From contig LATX02000215.1 of the NCBI GenBank assembly GCA_001466705.2, forward strand, positions 248,001 to 312,000: a DNA stretch of 64,000 bases, written 5' to 3'. Both the position numbers and the translations under genes were made by a program. Below are positions 24,052 through 36,132 of the stretch, one piece after another. This DNA comes from Moniliophthora roreri (Eukaryota; Basidiomycota; Agaricomycetes; Agaricales; Marasmiaceae). Below the pieces are notes generated by a model that worked only from the letters and a program-made list of their open reading frames with translations, ran no database searches and was not told the origin of the DNA. The stretch's first letter is position 1, and every line of letters starts with the position of its first letter.

Positions 24052-24851
24052 AACTTGGACTCGTATGTATAACGATTTTAATCACCAAATATTCAGGTCC
24101 GATGAGGGGTAATCCCCAGCATCCTCCAAGGATGCCTCGTGTTAGATCAGATCCATCGATGGGGTATGATAACTATGAAGATTATAACAACTACGACGAC
24201 GACGATTATAGTGACGATTATGAGGATTCGCATAGACCTCCCCCCACACAAAGAAGTAATGGGCGAGCTTATCGTGACCCACGACCTGCTCCGCCACATA
24301 GGGTTACAGAGCCACAGCAACAGCGGCCACGTCCTAATAGATATGCAGCTCAGGAGCGAGCTCCAAAGCAACAGGCTCGCGGTCCTCGTGGCCCACCTGA
24401 GCCTCAATCTCGCACGCAGGCTCCTCGAGCACGACGCTATGATTACGACGAAGATGATGGCGAGCGCGGATATGCACCTCGTGGACAGCGCCCGGATTAT
24501 GGTGCAGATGATTGGGACGTCCGCCAGCGTCAACCTCCTCGTCGCGCACCTCCATCTCACGAACCTGAATACGGTTCTGATTACGGTTTAGAGGAGGATC
24601 ACTTCTATCAGTCTCGAAGGGCACCACAAAGTTACCGTCATAAGCCCGATCATGATCCGGACTACGATTCTGAGGATCGTTATACATCCCAGCGTCCGCC
24701 TCGCACACCGCCTCCGTCTGGTATACACAATTCTGGTTCGGATGATTTTTCGGATGATGCTTCGGACGACGGCTATGCGTCAGCAGTACCCAGCCCTTCC
24801 GAGGAGAAGGATGAAGGAAAGACGGATCGTAGTGCTAGTAAGAAGGCGTAG
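23720..24851 (+). CDS. GG-F-V motif array gene 5, intact three-exon form
   Basis: Exon 1 (23720-23954) is identical to that of array gene 3 and carries two tandem motif copies. Microexon 24017-24040 encodes QSPPQRR. Exon 3 (24097-24851) begins GPMRGNPQHPPRMP, has an acidic DNYEDYNNYDDDDYSDDYED stretch, a long Arg/Pro/Gln/Ala-rich segment, repeated D/E-Y motifs (DYDEDDGERGY, GSDYGLEED, DPDYDSEDRY) and an acidic-to-basic end (SDDFSDDASDDGYA...SASKKA-stop). About 337 residues, predicted disordered after the motif. All junctions are phase 1. No known domain; no transmembrane segment or signal peptide. Function unknown; the composition would fit a nuclear or condensate-forming protein, which is inference. 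Confidence 0.75.
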
Positions 24852-25206
24852 GCTTGCTCATACCCACACCCGTCTATGCTAGACACTATATTTCCTTTTC
24901 ACTTCACCCGTAACGCATACCGGTCATCGAGGATTACTTGTTCGGTGTACTCAATAACCTTTTACTGCAATTCATTTTGGTGCATTCATTTGTTCAGCTC
25001 TCTTGCAAGTACTTGTCCTCAGCCATCGATGCCAATTATGTTTTCGCCTATAATACATTTGATATTCTGCTGTTGGAATGAACTTGCTCAAATACGCACA
25101 TTACGAGTTAGAAGGAAATCGTGCCGATGGGAAACGCGACGCGTCGATGTCACCTGACGCCCATAATGTGCCACGTGGTTCTGCCATCTTTCCTCCGTGC
25201 CGTCAT

Positions 25207-25510
25207 GTCCATTGTTAGCGAATCGGTTTCCTTCCTTCATCCCCATCGAACCGTCTTGAGCTCTCGCGGGGGCATTCCACTGCAGCTAGGCTGATGTATA
25301 CTTCAAATTCCTAGTACTCGTGGTGCGATGCACCAAACTTCCATAACTCCCAAGTTCGAACTTCTCGCTCTCAACGAGCATCCTTTCTCGACATGGAGCA
25401 AACCCCCCAAACTCGAGGCATACTGCTGATCCTGCTGTCTCATCGTGGATCTTTACCCTCAGATTTGGATGGGTACTTGAAGATATCGGACACGAGTGTG
25501 GTGCTACGGA
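25207..25510 (+). pseudogene. DUF7704-like relic
   Basis: Parallel to 21,226-21,520: the same 5' flank (ACGCGTCGATGTCACCTGACG, GCCACGTGG) followed by a frame-broken remnant containing CGACATGGAGCAAACC. Assigned by alignment to the other relic and to the intact gene at 41,666. Confidence 0.3.
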
Positions 25511-25539
25511 GGCGTCTAAGCAATTCATTCATGTGACTG

Positions 25540-26258
25540 ACCATCAGCGAAATGGACACCTAAATATATTGGAATAAAATGAGTGAAATACGTTATAATG
25601 GCCAAAATACATTATAATCATTATGGTGTATTTTAATGTAATATAATTGTTGTTCCTTTATTTTAATGGATTAAAATGAAGCAAAATGGTTATAATGTAT
25701 TCTGGCTATTATAATGTATTTTGGCTATTATAATGTATTTCAGCCATTATAATGCATTGGCCCCACCTGGGGGTCGGGGACAAAAAGAAATANGATTAGT
25801 CAGCAATCCTTGGCAGCCGCGGGGTGCTCAAGACCACTGTACCACAGTGCCATATACTTACCACCACACATAGTGCAATATATCCCCTTACTCAAAAGAC
25901 CTATCTCCACCCCCTTGCTGTTTCTATTGATCAAATCCCCAACCAAAAGCTTCCCTTCACTTTATAGAGTCCTCTCCCTGTCCTCTGGAAGGCATAAAAA
26001 TGCACTGTTTTGATTGCCTCTGTTACAATCTATTTTACTACATTATAATAACTCTGTCTCATTTTATTGCATTTTAATGTACTATAATAATACCATCCCA
26101 TTTTATTGTATTTTAATGGATTATAATAACACCAGTTTCATTTTAATGCATTTTAATGTATTGTAATAGCATTGCTTGATTTTAATCTATTACAATGGAC
26201 TAAAATCAGCAAAATACATTATAATTTATTATATTTAGGTGTCCATTTTGCTGATGAC
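25540..26258. mobile_element. MITE-like element with about 28 bp terminal inverted repeats
   Basis: Left end CATCAGCGAAATGGACACC (25542 on) and right end GGTGTCCATTTTGCTGATG form inverted repeats continuing through TAAATATA / TATATTTA. The interior is AT-rich with many repeats of ATTATAATGTATTTTGG and its complement, and a short unique segment that contains an ambiguous base (25793). No transposase. The paralogous sites at about 21,535 and 44,900 lack it, so it inserted after the block duplicated. A related interior (GACAAAAAGAAATA) occurs in the element at 61,496. Confidence 0.8.
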
Positions 26259-26879
26259 CTAGAGCAGCAAGAAATCCTTGCTATATCCCTTGTATGTGAG
26301 AGATCTGATCACTAAACGTATGCCTCGTTTTTCGCTCATGCTCAAGGGACGCTGATCGTATGAGCGTTACTGTTTGTAGATGCCTTGGTGCTGCTGCTCT
26401 ACTCGTAAAGTCTATGAGGCTTTTCGCTCCGAGCTGTCCACCTTACCTTTCGCCTCAAGACACGATGTTTGTGGAGATCACGATAGTTGGCCTTGCGCAC
26501 CTAGCTGCATGGTAAGCACGGCGTTCTCCGATGGGGGCGTGGAGAAGGAAGGCTTTCAAAGGTGTTTGGTATGATACTATTTGATACACGCATAGGTATA
26601 TGGGATATTCTCTCAGCTAGGAATTTTTTCAGTATCTCGCTGACATAAATATAGTGAAACTTTTAAAAAATGGGGAGGAAAGTGTAGAGGAGGATCTCGG
26701 TGCCACCGCCATACTATATATGACATCTAGAGCCACTCTTCGCTATCTATGGTTCAAGAAGCAGCCTCGAGCCGATTAGCATTCCTTTTAATGCCAACCA
26801 GGTTGACTACCTTTCATAAGGCACCTTCATCATCCTTCCTCGTCGTCTTTGCCACTAGTATCAGCCCTCCTAGCCCATC

Positions 26880-27240
26880 ATGTTCGAACGCTGCAAAAGG
26901 TTTATAATCAATGGCGGCAGGTTCAGCAAAGTCAGAGACCAGTATAATGGCGACTACCACACCACCACGAATCACCTCGAAGGCTCGTATTTTAGAACCT
27001 TCAATCACGGGACTGGCAGCGTCCACAACGGCGTGAACTATGGTGCGTCCTTGTCTGCAGAAACGGGCATTAGTCGATCGTGATCGATGTTTAGTGACAA
27101 ACTACATGTCGCCGGTCACAACGCCCAGCGAAGAAAAGGAGAAGGAAGGTTCCGTCATGCATATGGATGTGGATCATAAGAAAGAGATGGATGCTGATAA
27201 TGCTGGTGATTCTGGTGAAGGGGTGCATGTGTGCTCATAA
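26880..27240 (+). CDS. GG-F-V motif array gene 6 (MFERC subgroup), two exons
   Basis: Exon 1 (26880-27042) encodes MFERCKRFIINGGRF, SKVRDQYNGDYHTTTNH, GSYFRTFNHG and GSVHNGVNYG. The phase-1 donor is GTGCGTCC and the acceptor TAG at 27092-27094. Exon 2 (27095-27240) reads VTNYMSPVTTPSEEKEKEG, then an acidic Met/Asp-rich tail (HMDVDHKKEMDADNAGD) to TAA. About 102 residues. It belongs with array genes 8 and 11: identical exon 1 length of 163 nt and a VTN start of exon 2. No microexon. Upstream sequence from 26,290 is homologous to 21,590 and 45,165, showing common descent of the promoter. Confidence 0.75.
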
Positions 27241-27244
27241 CGAT

Positions 27245-30200
27245 ACGCCATTGGCTCCTCGGACTCTGTACGCCCTTTTTCTCTCTGACGCTGCGCAACG
27301 ATTAATCTCCACCTGCTTTTTAGTGTACGGACGTAATCCTTATTCACGGGATTGCCCGACGTAGTCCTTTCATTGCACTATGCCTTATGTATACCGCTTC
27401 TCTTTCTCTATCTTCACTTCCCATCTACTATCCCATATCGTCCTGCATACGCTATTTAGTAAATACTGTCTTGATGAAAGCGCTACCTCCTGCTACATAA
27501 TGAGCAAAGAGGTAGCATTACTCCAGTCCGTTGAAACACCTCACATTCCTCATTGCTTGCTGACGGCGACGTGCTGTACTATTCCAATCATTTCAGATGG
27601 CTATATGACCGCCAAGATGCAAGATGTGAGATTGCTGCTGCGGTCCACTTTCCTGAGAATACTCGGATTTTGGTGTCTAAATTGTCACGTTCGACTCGTG
27701 TTGCACTTGTGACTACGCGAGAGCGTTCGGATTAACGCCCAATAATTTGTGACTAAGTAGGGCGCATTGAATAGCGCAGCCGATCACTCTTTCCGAGGCT
27801 CGATCAGAACAGAGCGTGTTCATAGACCGGTCTTCGGCGTGTATAGATTAGTACTCGAGGACTACACGAATCCCCTATTGACTTACAGCGTGGGGGTAAG
27901 TGTAAGGACTAACCTCATCGATCCAAGGTTCAGCGTTTAAGATTCCCGAGTTGGCAAGGGACTGATCTTAATCATCGTCGTTGAGCCTCAAATCCCTGGG
28001 TCTCCAAGGTATCGGTCAATGCAACGAGTCTGCATGGAGCAACGTAAATGCAGCCGATGTTGTGTCAAGAGTCTGCTAGGTTATCATGGTTTCAGAATGG
28101 ATTAAAATAGGACAAGAATGTACATACGAAATATGGAATATGAAAAAATATAATGGTTGCGAGTACCGTGCATATGGGACACGAAGATGATTTAAGATGG
28201 CCACAATCAGTACCTGTAACTCGTGAACGAAGGGATGTAATCTCGGAATACTTTGGGACAGTGCTACAGTTGCCAAGGGTTTGGAAACGAGTGACAGCAT
28301 TACCTGGGGGCAGCCTGAGTACGACCCGACCATCACTTGGATAGCGGATACCCAACCCTAGCTGATGAGTGTCAGTGGGAGAAGTTTGAAGGAGTTGACA
28401 TTTGATGTACAGAGCGTAATACTATCCATTGGAACACGATGGGGTGAAACCTGCGCTCGAGACGTGAGTCAGCGGTGAGTCAAATAGCCATGGCACGGCC
28501 CACCTTAGCCCTAAAGCTTCACACACAAGGCTTACCTTTTTCGCCAGTTCTTGCGTGTTTAAAAGAGTTCAATTGTGAGACGTCTTGGCTTGGGGGCGGC
28601 AGAGATATCGAGAGGATTGCAAGAAGAATTGAGGAATCACGAGTGGGAGTACCGAGAAGCTGCTAAGACTCGGAAATCGGAGGGCCAGAGCGAGGCTACG
28701 AACTTGAAGCTTGAAGCCTTAAGGAATTGGGGGAGAATAAAGAAAACGACGTTTGTTGCGTGACCGCAATTTTTGACTCTTCGGTAACTTCCGTGTGACT
28801 GCATATCTGTGACAACTTGTTGTGGCTTGTCACGTCAATACGTCATTCTTGCCGTCAAACGTCCCCTTATCGCGCTAACTCCAAACCTTGCAGATATCAT
28901 GGAAGTTAGCATTGCAGAGGTCTTTATATGAGGCTTTCATGGTTAAAGGTATCAACATGAGTGGCTCGAAATCTGAGGTGTATGAAGATAGCGGGGATGT
29001 AAAACGACTTGGTGAGCTCACCTAGCCTTTCAACGCTTCTTTTTGCTGATTTGAACGACAAGAGCTCGGAAGGTATCTTCAAAGCGCTCTCTGAGACCCA
29101 TCGTAATACGCTCTAGAGTTACTACCTCGTGTCGAACAGGCTACAAGGGCCCCGAACATTCATAATGAACCATCTGTTCAGGCGTACTTCATCCTATTAT
29201 CCTATCGACTACTCTCGGACGCAGCCTTCGGACACATTCACAAGAGGCCGTCAGTTAGCCCAAATACTTTGGGTAAATGGTCCGATTGTTCTTCCCGAAC
29301 GTCCTTTTCCTCTATTGTGAATTTCGTCATGGAGGTCAACTTTTTTCGCTCGCGGTTCCGATTCTTTGATGCTTCACTTGCCCCACGTCCAGCGCTAGTC
29401 CAGCGCTAGTCCGCTTACGTCAGCCGTGTCGAAGACATAATGCCTTTCCCTAAGACTCGAACCCGCCATCCCCGTCAGACCGTCCCGAGTTACTACCTGG
29501 AAAGCGAACAAGCGACTTTTTCGCACTTGCAAACCGTCTACTCGAGTACAGAACTTGCATTCATTATCGCCGATTGCTATTTGACGTAGTGCTTCGTATG
29601 TCTGCGGCTTCACGTGACATCGTTGTGGTTGTGACGAATTTTTGAGGCTAGGTTAAGAGGAGGCAAAAGACGTTGCGGTACATGCGGTTGAACAGACGCC
29701 ATGGTGAGCACGTTCCTCTTCGAAATGCTTTCTCCCCTGAAATTTATCTTCCGTTAGCGTCTGTTCACCAGAATGTGGAACGGTGGTCGTGATTGTAGTG
29801 GAAACTGAGGGAAGCGAGAAGGGATGATTAGTCGAATGTGCGTCCAGGAAATAATCTCCAACCCCTTCGTCTGTACAATATTAAGTACCCATACCCTTTG
29901 GCAGTATTGTTCAACATGTATTGATACTGGAAGCTGCCTTCACATCCCATGTCAAACGGCTCATCCCAGCGCCTTCTGACCGCATGTAACCCTGCACTCC
30001 ACTGTACATTACAAATATCCTCTTATGACTTAACCCACAATCCTCTCCAAACACTTCAGCTCCGGATTCGAATCATGCAACACGTATGCGTACCAAGTGA
30101 CGATACAGTGACTTGTGATCTGTTATTCGAGGCGTTTGGGTAGAGAGCAAAGTGACATGGGGAAGTAACATATCGGAAGGTGGACAGGAGGTTAACAAGC

Positions 30201-31085
30201 ATATGCCACAGAAGAACTCGTCAGAGGACTACTCGCTAGTGTTTCATCCCGCAACCTTGTCCACAGGGACGACGCTTTTAGACAAGTAACGAGCTAATCA
30301 CCCAGCACTCCACTAGCTCAAACACAACTCCGTGATGGAAAATGCGCGTACGAGTCCTTTATCCATTTTTTCGGTATCTTTAGCAGATCCTCATCAGTCA
30401 AGTCTATAATCACACAAGTCAAGGCAGACAACACCCAACGAAAACAATACATAGGAACGGCGGAAACGCATATCGTCTAAAGTCAATGCTAATCGTTCAT
30501 TTGCATTCAATAGCAATGAGTTGTGACTATGTACACGCCTGGACGCTACTCAGCGAGATACAAGTCCAGAGGTCCTCGCACCGGCCCGGTATGTTGACTC
30601 AATCGGATATACTCGGAGATCTGCATGCGCGTCAGTATGGCTTTCTCATGTCAATGAACTTGTTACTTATGTGCCATTTAGGGGTTCTAAATTTCAGCTA
30701 TCAGCATTGGTCTTATACAGCACCCTCTCGTACACTCACCCCAATTTTTCCAAATTGGGCCACTTCTTGACGCCACAAATATTTCGCCTTGACAATCGTG
30801 GATTTGTATGTTTACCAAACGTTTATTGAATACCCAAGTGGTTTGGCGGAGCGCTGGTTCTATATATCTGGGCGCATAGTGTTGTACGGTTTCATACGAG
30901 AGTGACATTCTGGAATAGTGATCGTGCAGAGATAAAGTTTGGAAGAACCAGTTATTCCTCATGGTCACTTTTTAGGTTACCAGGCAGTATCTCTCCGCTG
31001 TGATCGTCCTAGTGCTCTTGCGAGTAGAAAGAGCCACTTCTAACTCATTGCTAACCACAGACCGACTCAATTGCCATTTCTCTAC
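27245..31085. other. 3.8 kb without a resolved gene
   Basis: Open frames are short and unsupported. A small charged frame near 28,590-28,763 (GLQEELRNHEWEYREAAKTR...) could be a coiled-coil fragment but has no ATG in context. A direct repeat (CCAGCGCTAGTCCAGCGCTAGTCC) sits at about 29,390. Nothing else recognised. Confidence 0.4.
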
Positions 31086-31091
31086 CCGATC

Positions 31092-31567
31092 ATGCAAACC
31101 AACAGACAAAGTGGCACGTCCAGCGCGACCACAACCATCACAGAGAGCCCCGGGGACAACACCACCGATAACGATTTTGTTCGTCGTCTGGAGCAGGAAA
31201 GTAGGGATTGGCAGAACAACAGGGGCAGTGCAACGGAGGCTGGAACCGTCACGAGTAGCAGAGTGCATGAGGCTAATACCGACACAACTAGTAGGGAGCC
31301 TGACGCTAAAACCGACATGAATAGCAGAAAGCCTGCAGCTAAACCTGACGCGGCTGGCAGAGTGGGCAATAGGGGCAAGAAAAGTAGGAAGGCTGGTGTA
31401 GGCAGAACCCATAATACGACCACTAGCTTTGCGGGAGCGATGTTCAGCACCAATAACCAACAAGATGGTGTGGTGTATAATGGCATAAATAATGGTGTGT
31501 TTCCATCTTCCAAACTGAATCTTCAAAAGACTAAGAGATTAACATCAATTGTACAGTGAACGTTTGA
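31092..31567 (+). CDS. Half-motif array gene 7, hydrophilic
   Basis: ATG 31092 starts a 134-codon exon (to 31494) rich in Thr, Asn, Asp and Arg (RRLEQESRDWQNNRG, repeated TxTSSR / TDTTSR / TDMNSR blocks) and ending NTTTSFAGAMFSTNNQQDG plus VVYNGINNG: only the C-terminal half of the array motif. A phase-1 donor (GTGTGTTTCC) and an acceptor CAG at 31554-31556 lead to a second exon that stops almost at once (VNV-stop, 31565-31567). The same layout closes exon 3 of array gene 10 (FAGTNFQNENRRNG, MVNNGVNNG), where the microexon stays open. So this gene looks like the 3' half of a gene-10-like ancestor. Confidence 0.6.
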
Positions 31568-32536
31568 ACCAGAGGTATGTTATCAAGCGCAACAATTATC
31601 ATTAACTAACCGCGTCTCAGAGTAGAGGATGAGGTGAGGAGGGCATGTTGCCTCCTACATCCTTTTTACCACTTTTTTACATCTGTTCATTTCGCTGCCT
31701 GAGATGCTATAGTATATAGAAAGATATCGTTTGAAACTTTACAACAATATTATCTGTATGAACTAGGTATTGCTCTATTTAGGGATGAAGGTATCAGCGT
31801 CGAGCGAAACACTTGATTTACGAGACCGGAGTATATACAGCAAATAAATTGAAATAAATTCCGGATATGGTAATTTACCGTTGCCGAGTCTGGCAACCCA
31901 TATTACTGCAGAAGGCGTTGGAAGAGGAAAAGTGGGAAACTTCTATTTCGTACCATTAATCTGGTTTCGGGACTAAATTTCCATATTCAGAGTTAATTAT
32001 TGGCGCTATCAAAAAAGAGGTTTAGGCGCTGTAATGGTGTCGCTTCCACAAAAAAAGGCTCCGTGTTTCGGAGTCCTTTTTGACTTCTGAACTCTGCGAA
32101 TTGTTATTGAATTTTCAAACTTCGCTGAGAAGGCTTGGGCGCCCACCTTCTCGTGGCCATTTTCAGTGCGTGATGTGGGTACTTTCAAATGAGCCCTATC
32201 ATTTTGTTCAGTAACTCACTGTTCTCGTAACCTGACCCTGAGTACGTACGAGACATTCTAGCCATCAGGCGTATCTAGGTCCTAGAGATCTTGAATCGTT
32301 GGAACCACTTACGAAACCCATCGGGCACACCCGTATCAGAATCTATTGGTATGATCGCTTTTCGCTGGCGCCGAGGGTACTCATTACATTAGGATTGCTG
32401 TAGGCTTCTTGGTGCTGCTATCTAAGCTTGTTATAGGGATTAGATGCTGTTGGTATTACTCCCTCAGGCCTCAGGCCTCAGGGCCGCCCGGCGGAAAAGA
32501 TGCAGCTTTTCGATAGCTCTGCAGCTTTTTCTTCTG

Positions 32537-32543
32537 TATAAAT
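32537..32543 (+). promoter_or_regulatory. TATA-like box of array gene 8
   Basis: TATAAAT about 44 bp before ATG 32587, followed by a C/T-rich leader (ATCATCATCACCATTGTCG). The same C/T-rich leader precedes array genes 6, 10 and 11. Confidence 0.45.
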
Positions 32544-32586
32544 CATCATCACCATTGTCGTTTGTCGTCAACCCTCCTAACCCACC

Positions 32587-32906
32587 ATGTTCGAACGTTG
32601 CAAAAGTTTCTTGCTTAATGGTGGCACGTTCAGCAAGGTCGGAAACCAGTATAATGGCGAATGCCGCAACACCACCGATTACATCGGTGGATTGTATTTC
32701 AACAACTTGAACTATGGGAATGGCAATGTGTACAATGGTGTGAACTACGGTGCGTTTTCATCTGCTCATTGGCGGCATCTTCTCTAAATTGATCATGATA
32801 TGGGCGCCGCTGTGCAGTGACAAATTCCCTGGCGCAGGCCTCAGCGCTTGGCGGAGACAGGAAGGAGAAAAGGTCAAGAAGCGGTGGAGTACAGGTTTAC
32901 TCCTAA
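32587..32906 (+). CDS. GG-F-V motif array gene 8 (MFERC subgroup)
   Basis: Exon 1 (32587-32749, 163 nt) encodes MFERCKSFLLNGGTF, SKVGNQYNGECRNTTD, GLYFNNLNYG and GNVYNGVNYG. The phase-1 donor is GTGCGTTT. Exon 2 (32818-32906) after acceptor GCAG reads VTNSLAQASALGGDRKEKR, then a short Ser/Gly tail (VQVYS-stop). About 83 residues. It is followed 500 bp later by the half-motif gene 9, an arrangement repeated by genes 11 and 12. No domain outside the motif. Confidence 0.75.
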
Positions 32907-33125
32907 TCGTGCCTGGCAATAGCAATGTTCCAAATGTATTCACGCCATCCATTGCATGATTTCAATCTTCCACTTACACGTCCTTTCTAGCTAACGGACA
33001 TACCTCATCTGACGCACCGTTGACTCTTTCTTGTGAATATGTATCAGATATCTTTTATTTTTGACATGCTGGGTCCATCCACCGAGACCTTTCCTCACTC
33101 GTGGTGTCAGATGCTGTTAGGGAAT

Positions 33126-33144
33126 GAATATGGCGCCTAAAGAA
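33126..33144 (+). promoter_or_regulatory. Conserved 19 nt box GAATATGGCGCCTAAAGAA
   Basis: This string, with a GGCGCC palindrome at its centre, is identical at 40,676-40,694. Both copies lie between an MFERC-type gene and the half-motif gene downstream, about 240-290 bp before the ATG of the latter. It is either a binding site or simply a slow-changing part of the duplicated module. Confidence 0.4.
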
Positions 33145-33274
33145 TAAGCTTGTCTGATGCATATAGGCACCTGGCATGCACGCCATCTACATTCCTGTAC
33201 GACGCTTCTCATCTATTGTATTGCTTCTACTGCTGTAGAGCCGCTTTACAATTTCCTTTGGAGTTTTGTGCGTT

Positions 33275-33280
33275 TATAAG
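33275..33280 (+). promoter_or_regulatory. TATA-like box of array gene 9
   Basis: TATAAG inside TTATAAGGCCTTC. The same TTATAAGGCCTTC is found at 40,794 before array gene 12, each about 135 bp upstream of the start codon. Confidence 0.45.
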
Positions 33281-33411
33281 GCCTTCTGCAGGGAATTTCG
33301 TGCCAACTCAAAAGTCTGGAGCATCTGTTACTCCCAGACAGTCAAACTTCTACTCCAGTTGAAGCCGAGTGACTTCTCTTGACCTCCTCCATCTCCTCCA
33401 TCACCCTTGCC

Positions 33412-33677
33412 ATGAGTAATAAAGGAACCTCTAGCACCAGAACATCTAGCACCACCGAAGGAATGTTTGGTGGGGCGACATTTCACACCGTGAACCAGAG
33501 CAATGGACAGGTGTACAACGGCATCAACCATGGTGGGTCTTTTATCCTTGAAAAGCTATAAAAGTTGATCTATCTCGATCCTTAGTGTCAAACGCGATCA
33601 CGCAACCAACTCAGACCAAGCAGAATGGAATAACGACTGATCAGAAAAAAAATCCGGGCGCCAATGTTCGATCGTAG
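33412..33677 (+). CDS. Half-motif array gene 9
   Basis: Exon 1 (33412-33532) encodes MSNKGTSSTRTSSTTEG, then MFGGATFHTVNQSNG and QVYNGINHG: the C-terminal half of the motif without FxIxGGxFxxV. Phase-1 donor GTGGGTCT, acceptor TAG at 33583-33585. Exon 2 (33586-33677) reads VSNAITQPTQTKQNGITTD, then NPGANVRS-stop. About 70 residues, hydrophilic. Closest relative is array gene 12 (shared VSN..., TKxNGITxD). Together with gene 8 it forms a duplicated pair. Confidence 0.65.
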
Positions 33678-34189
33678 TAGCGCCTTTCTCCTGATCCCTT
33701 CTCATGGACATGTCGAAACCGTTATTTATATCCATACTTCTCGCCTGCACCATTGGGTACAGGGGTGTTTGGACTCGTTGATTCCTTTTTCTTTTTATGC
33801 CCGTTTTCGCTGTCTTATGCTTTCGTGTTGTCCTGTTGTATTTATTGACTGTGCGACTATTTGAGTTTGGGTTGAGTGGTCCACACTGCCTGGGAAAGGG
33901 GCCACACAGGTACAACCGCAGTAGCATGATTCAATGTATTAAATTGGCTTCGTTTGTCTATCCTTCAAGCGCGTTGACATGGAAGCACATTTTTCGAGCG
34001 TTCTTGCATCGGCTTGACTTCAAACCGGATCGTACAGCTAGACCTTCTTTTTAGACGAGATACGAGGGCTATAGCGCGATAGTTGTGATAAAAGTCAAGA
34101 AATTCGATAAATAAAAAGTGAATGACGGGTGAAAGCTACGATGTAATGGCGGAGACATATCATAACGGGATGGGCCCGTTATCGACCTC

Positions 34190-34420
34190 ATGAAGTGTAA
34201 GATCCTGTTATGCAACGCACCGAGATTATTGCAGAATTTCACGACTCTCCTTCGACTATCCAGCCCTTCGCTTTTAGTGAGCACCTCGTTTATCATTGGT
34301 AGGCTTCGTGGAAACCTGGGGAAGACGACTTCTCGTTTCAATTTGGTTACTTGGTCAGTATGGTGCCATTGGGCTGGGCCCTATACTGGAAAGATTAGGA
34401 GTGTGCATCAGTTACGAGAA
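34190..34420 (+). pseudogene. DUF7704-like relic
   Basis: Aligns by eye with 41,805-42,010: TTTCACGACTCTCCTTCGAC, GAGCACCTCGTTTATC, GGAAACCTGGGGAAG, GGTCAGTATGGTGCCATTGG and TATACTGGAAAGATT. Stops and indels interrupt it. It lies between module pair 8/9 and array gene 10. Confidence 0.5.
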
Positions 34421-34429
34421 AGAGGCGAA

Positions 34430-36130
34430 ATGCAAATAAGGCTTACAATGTGAGCTATTGGTGTTGCTGGTGAAAATGAGAAATGCGCCTCTAGAGTGCA
34501 GGTCAGACCGTGGTTCGAGGAGTCACTGAAGCACACCAGAAGTTCATGACCAATGCATATTAACATAGAGCTGAAAGAATTGTAAGTAGGGTGAGAATGA
34601 ATGACAAGAGGCATTGGGACATCAATAATGAGTCTCGGACGAGTAATCCATATCTAGGTAGATGGAGATTATGTGGAAATGTTAGAACGTGGTATCCACT
34701 TTGAGTGTATCAGATGAGCTTGAGACAAAAGATGATCAAGATGGAGTTTATCTGTGATTACTGACCGAAGGCCCTCGGCGTATAGGTTACGGAGTAATTC
34801 TGTATGACCGAATGGATACAGAACACCGGAAAAGACTAGTTGGTGCACCGGCCAATTGACTTGCAGGCTAACCCTATCTTAATCCATAACTCCTCCGGTT
34901 TTGTCAACTTTTTCCAACATTCTCGTCCGTGGCGTGAGAACCGCTGACATCAGACGCGCAAGTCGATGTACCCCGAGTCGGAACGAACATTTTCAACTTG
35001 GATGGCGTCTATGGGAAGGCGTTTTGAGACTCCAGAACAAGGACCATGGGTTTTTGAATGTAAGCGATGCTGTCTGAGAGGAACAAGTGGAGAAACTGTC
35101 TGCGAACGGAGCTGGATTCGGCCAAGGCAAATTAGATGACGTCAGGTATGCTCGCGAAACTTCGGCGCCTAAATCCTTCACATCAATCATTCATGATCTC
35201 CAGGCCCTTCTGCCTTTCGTGCGGTTCATTTTCTCTATGCGAGGCACTCTTGTGGTAATTTGCAATATATTTGATGTCTACACTCGATTTTTGATGGAAG
35301 TCCTTGCAGTTTTCCTAGAACTTCAACTACGCCTCGGGATCCGGCTAATCGATAACTCGGTACCTTCGCGTGGGTCGCTCAAGGGTACGTGCTCTTGAGA
35401 GGATTCAAGTCTACGTGTATTTCACAGGTCTGTGTACTCTATACTTGATTCTACTACTTCAGAAGTCAGTAAGTTCAAGAAATCGCCGTTCCTTGCTTCT
35501 CGTCCTCGTCGATGGCATGCGGGCTTCCAACGTGATAAAACCTAGACTTTTTGATTTTCTGAATCATCCATAGACACATGGAACGCGGGAGAACCTAGAA
35601 ATATGCCTTGACTGAAGTTTCAACAACGGGGCTAAAGAGATTGGTACACTGCCAAGGCTAACATTTTTACGCTGCTCGAGAGTTCTGATACAACCTCTTT
35701 GGATATTAGTTACAGCATGTCTATTTGTGAAGCCCGGATCTGAATGACCATAAACTACCTCAAGACAAGCTGTATTCGGATGTACTCGGACCAAGGATTT
35801 CAGAACCCGTGGGCGCCGGTAGAGTAAAACCTTTCACATCAAGGAATCAACTACTTATTGATCTGCAGGTGCTCTAAATATCCCGATGCGATCTGACACA
35901 CGTATAGTTATGGGAACTTACTTCATTTTTCCTTATCCAAGAACAAATATTTGGCAAGACCTTGTTGCGTGGTATTTGGAAACAGGTCTGAGAGTGCGAA
36001 CCGCTTGGTTTGCCCTCTTTACATCCCGACCGCAACAAGAATATCAGGCACTCGACGCTACTTCACTTCATAAATCTTCAATCACCCATCCTTCCTCCGC
36101 TTTATCATCACTTTGTCCTTCATTAGTCCT
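34430..36130. other. Intergenic; parts repeated at 48.5-49.0 kb
   Basis: No gene supported. Segments around 35,205-35,240 (CCTTTCGTGCGGTTCATTTTC) and 35,460-35,500 (AAGTTCAAGAAATCGCCGTTCC) align with 48,505 and 48,780, and the first also with 43,205. A hydrophobic open frame at 35,087-35,398 spans part of it. Confidence 0.4.
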
Positions 36131-36132
36131 CC

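Noticed and set aside
30972..31526. 184-codon minus-strand frame
   Set aside because: Complement of the half-motif gene 7, whose plus-strand exon, donor and relationship to gene 10 are better supported.
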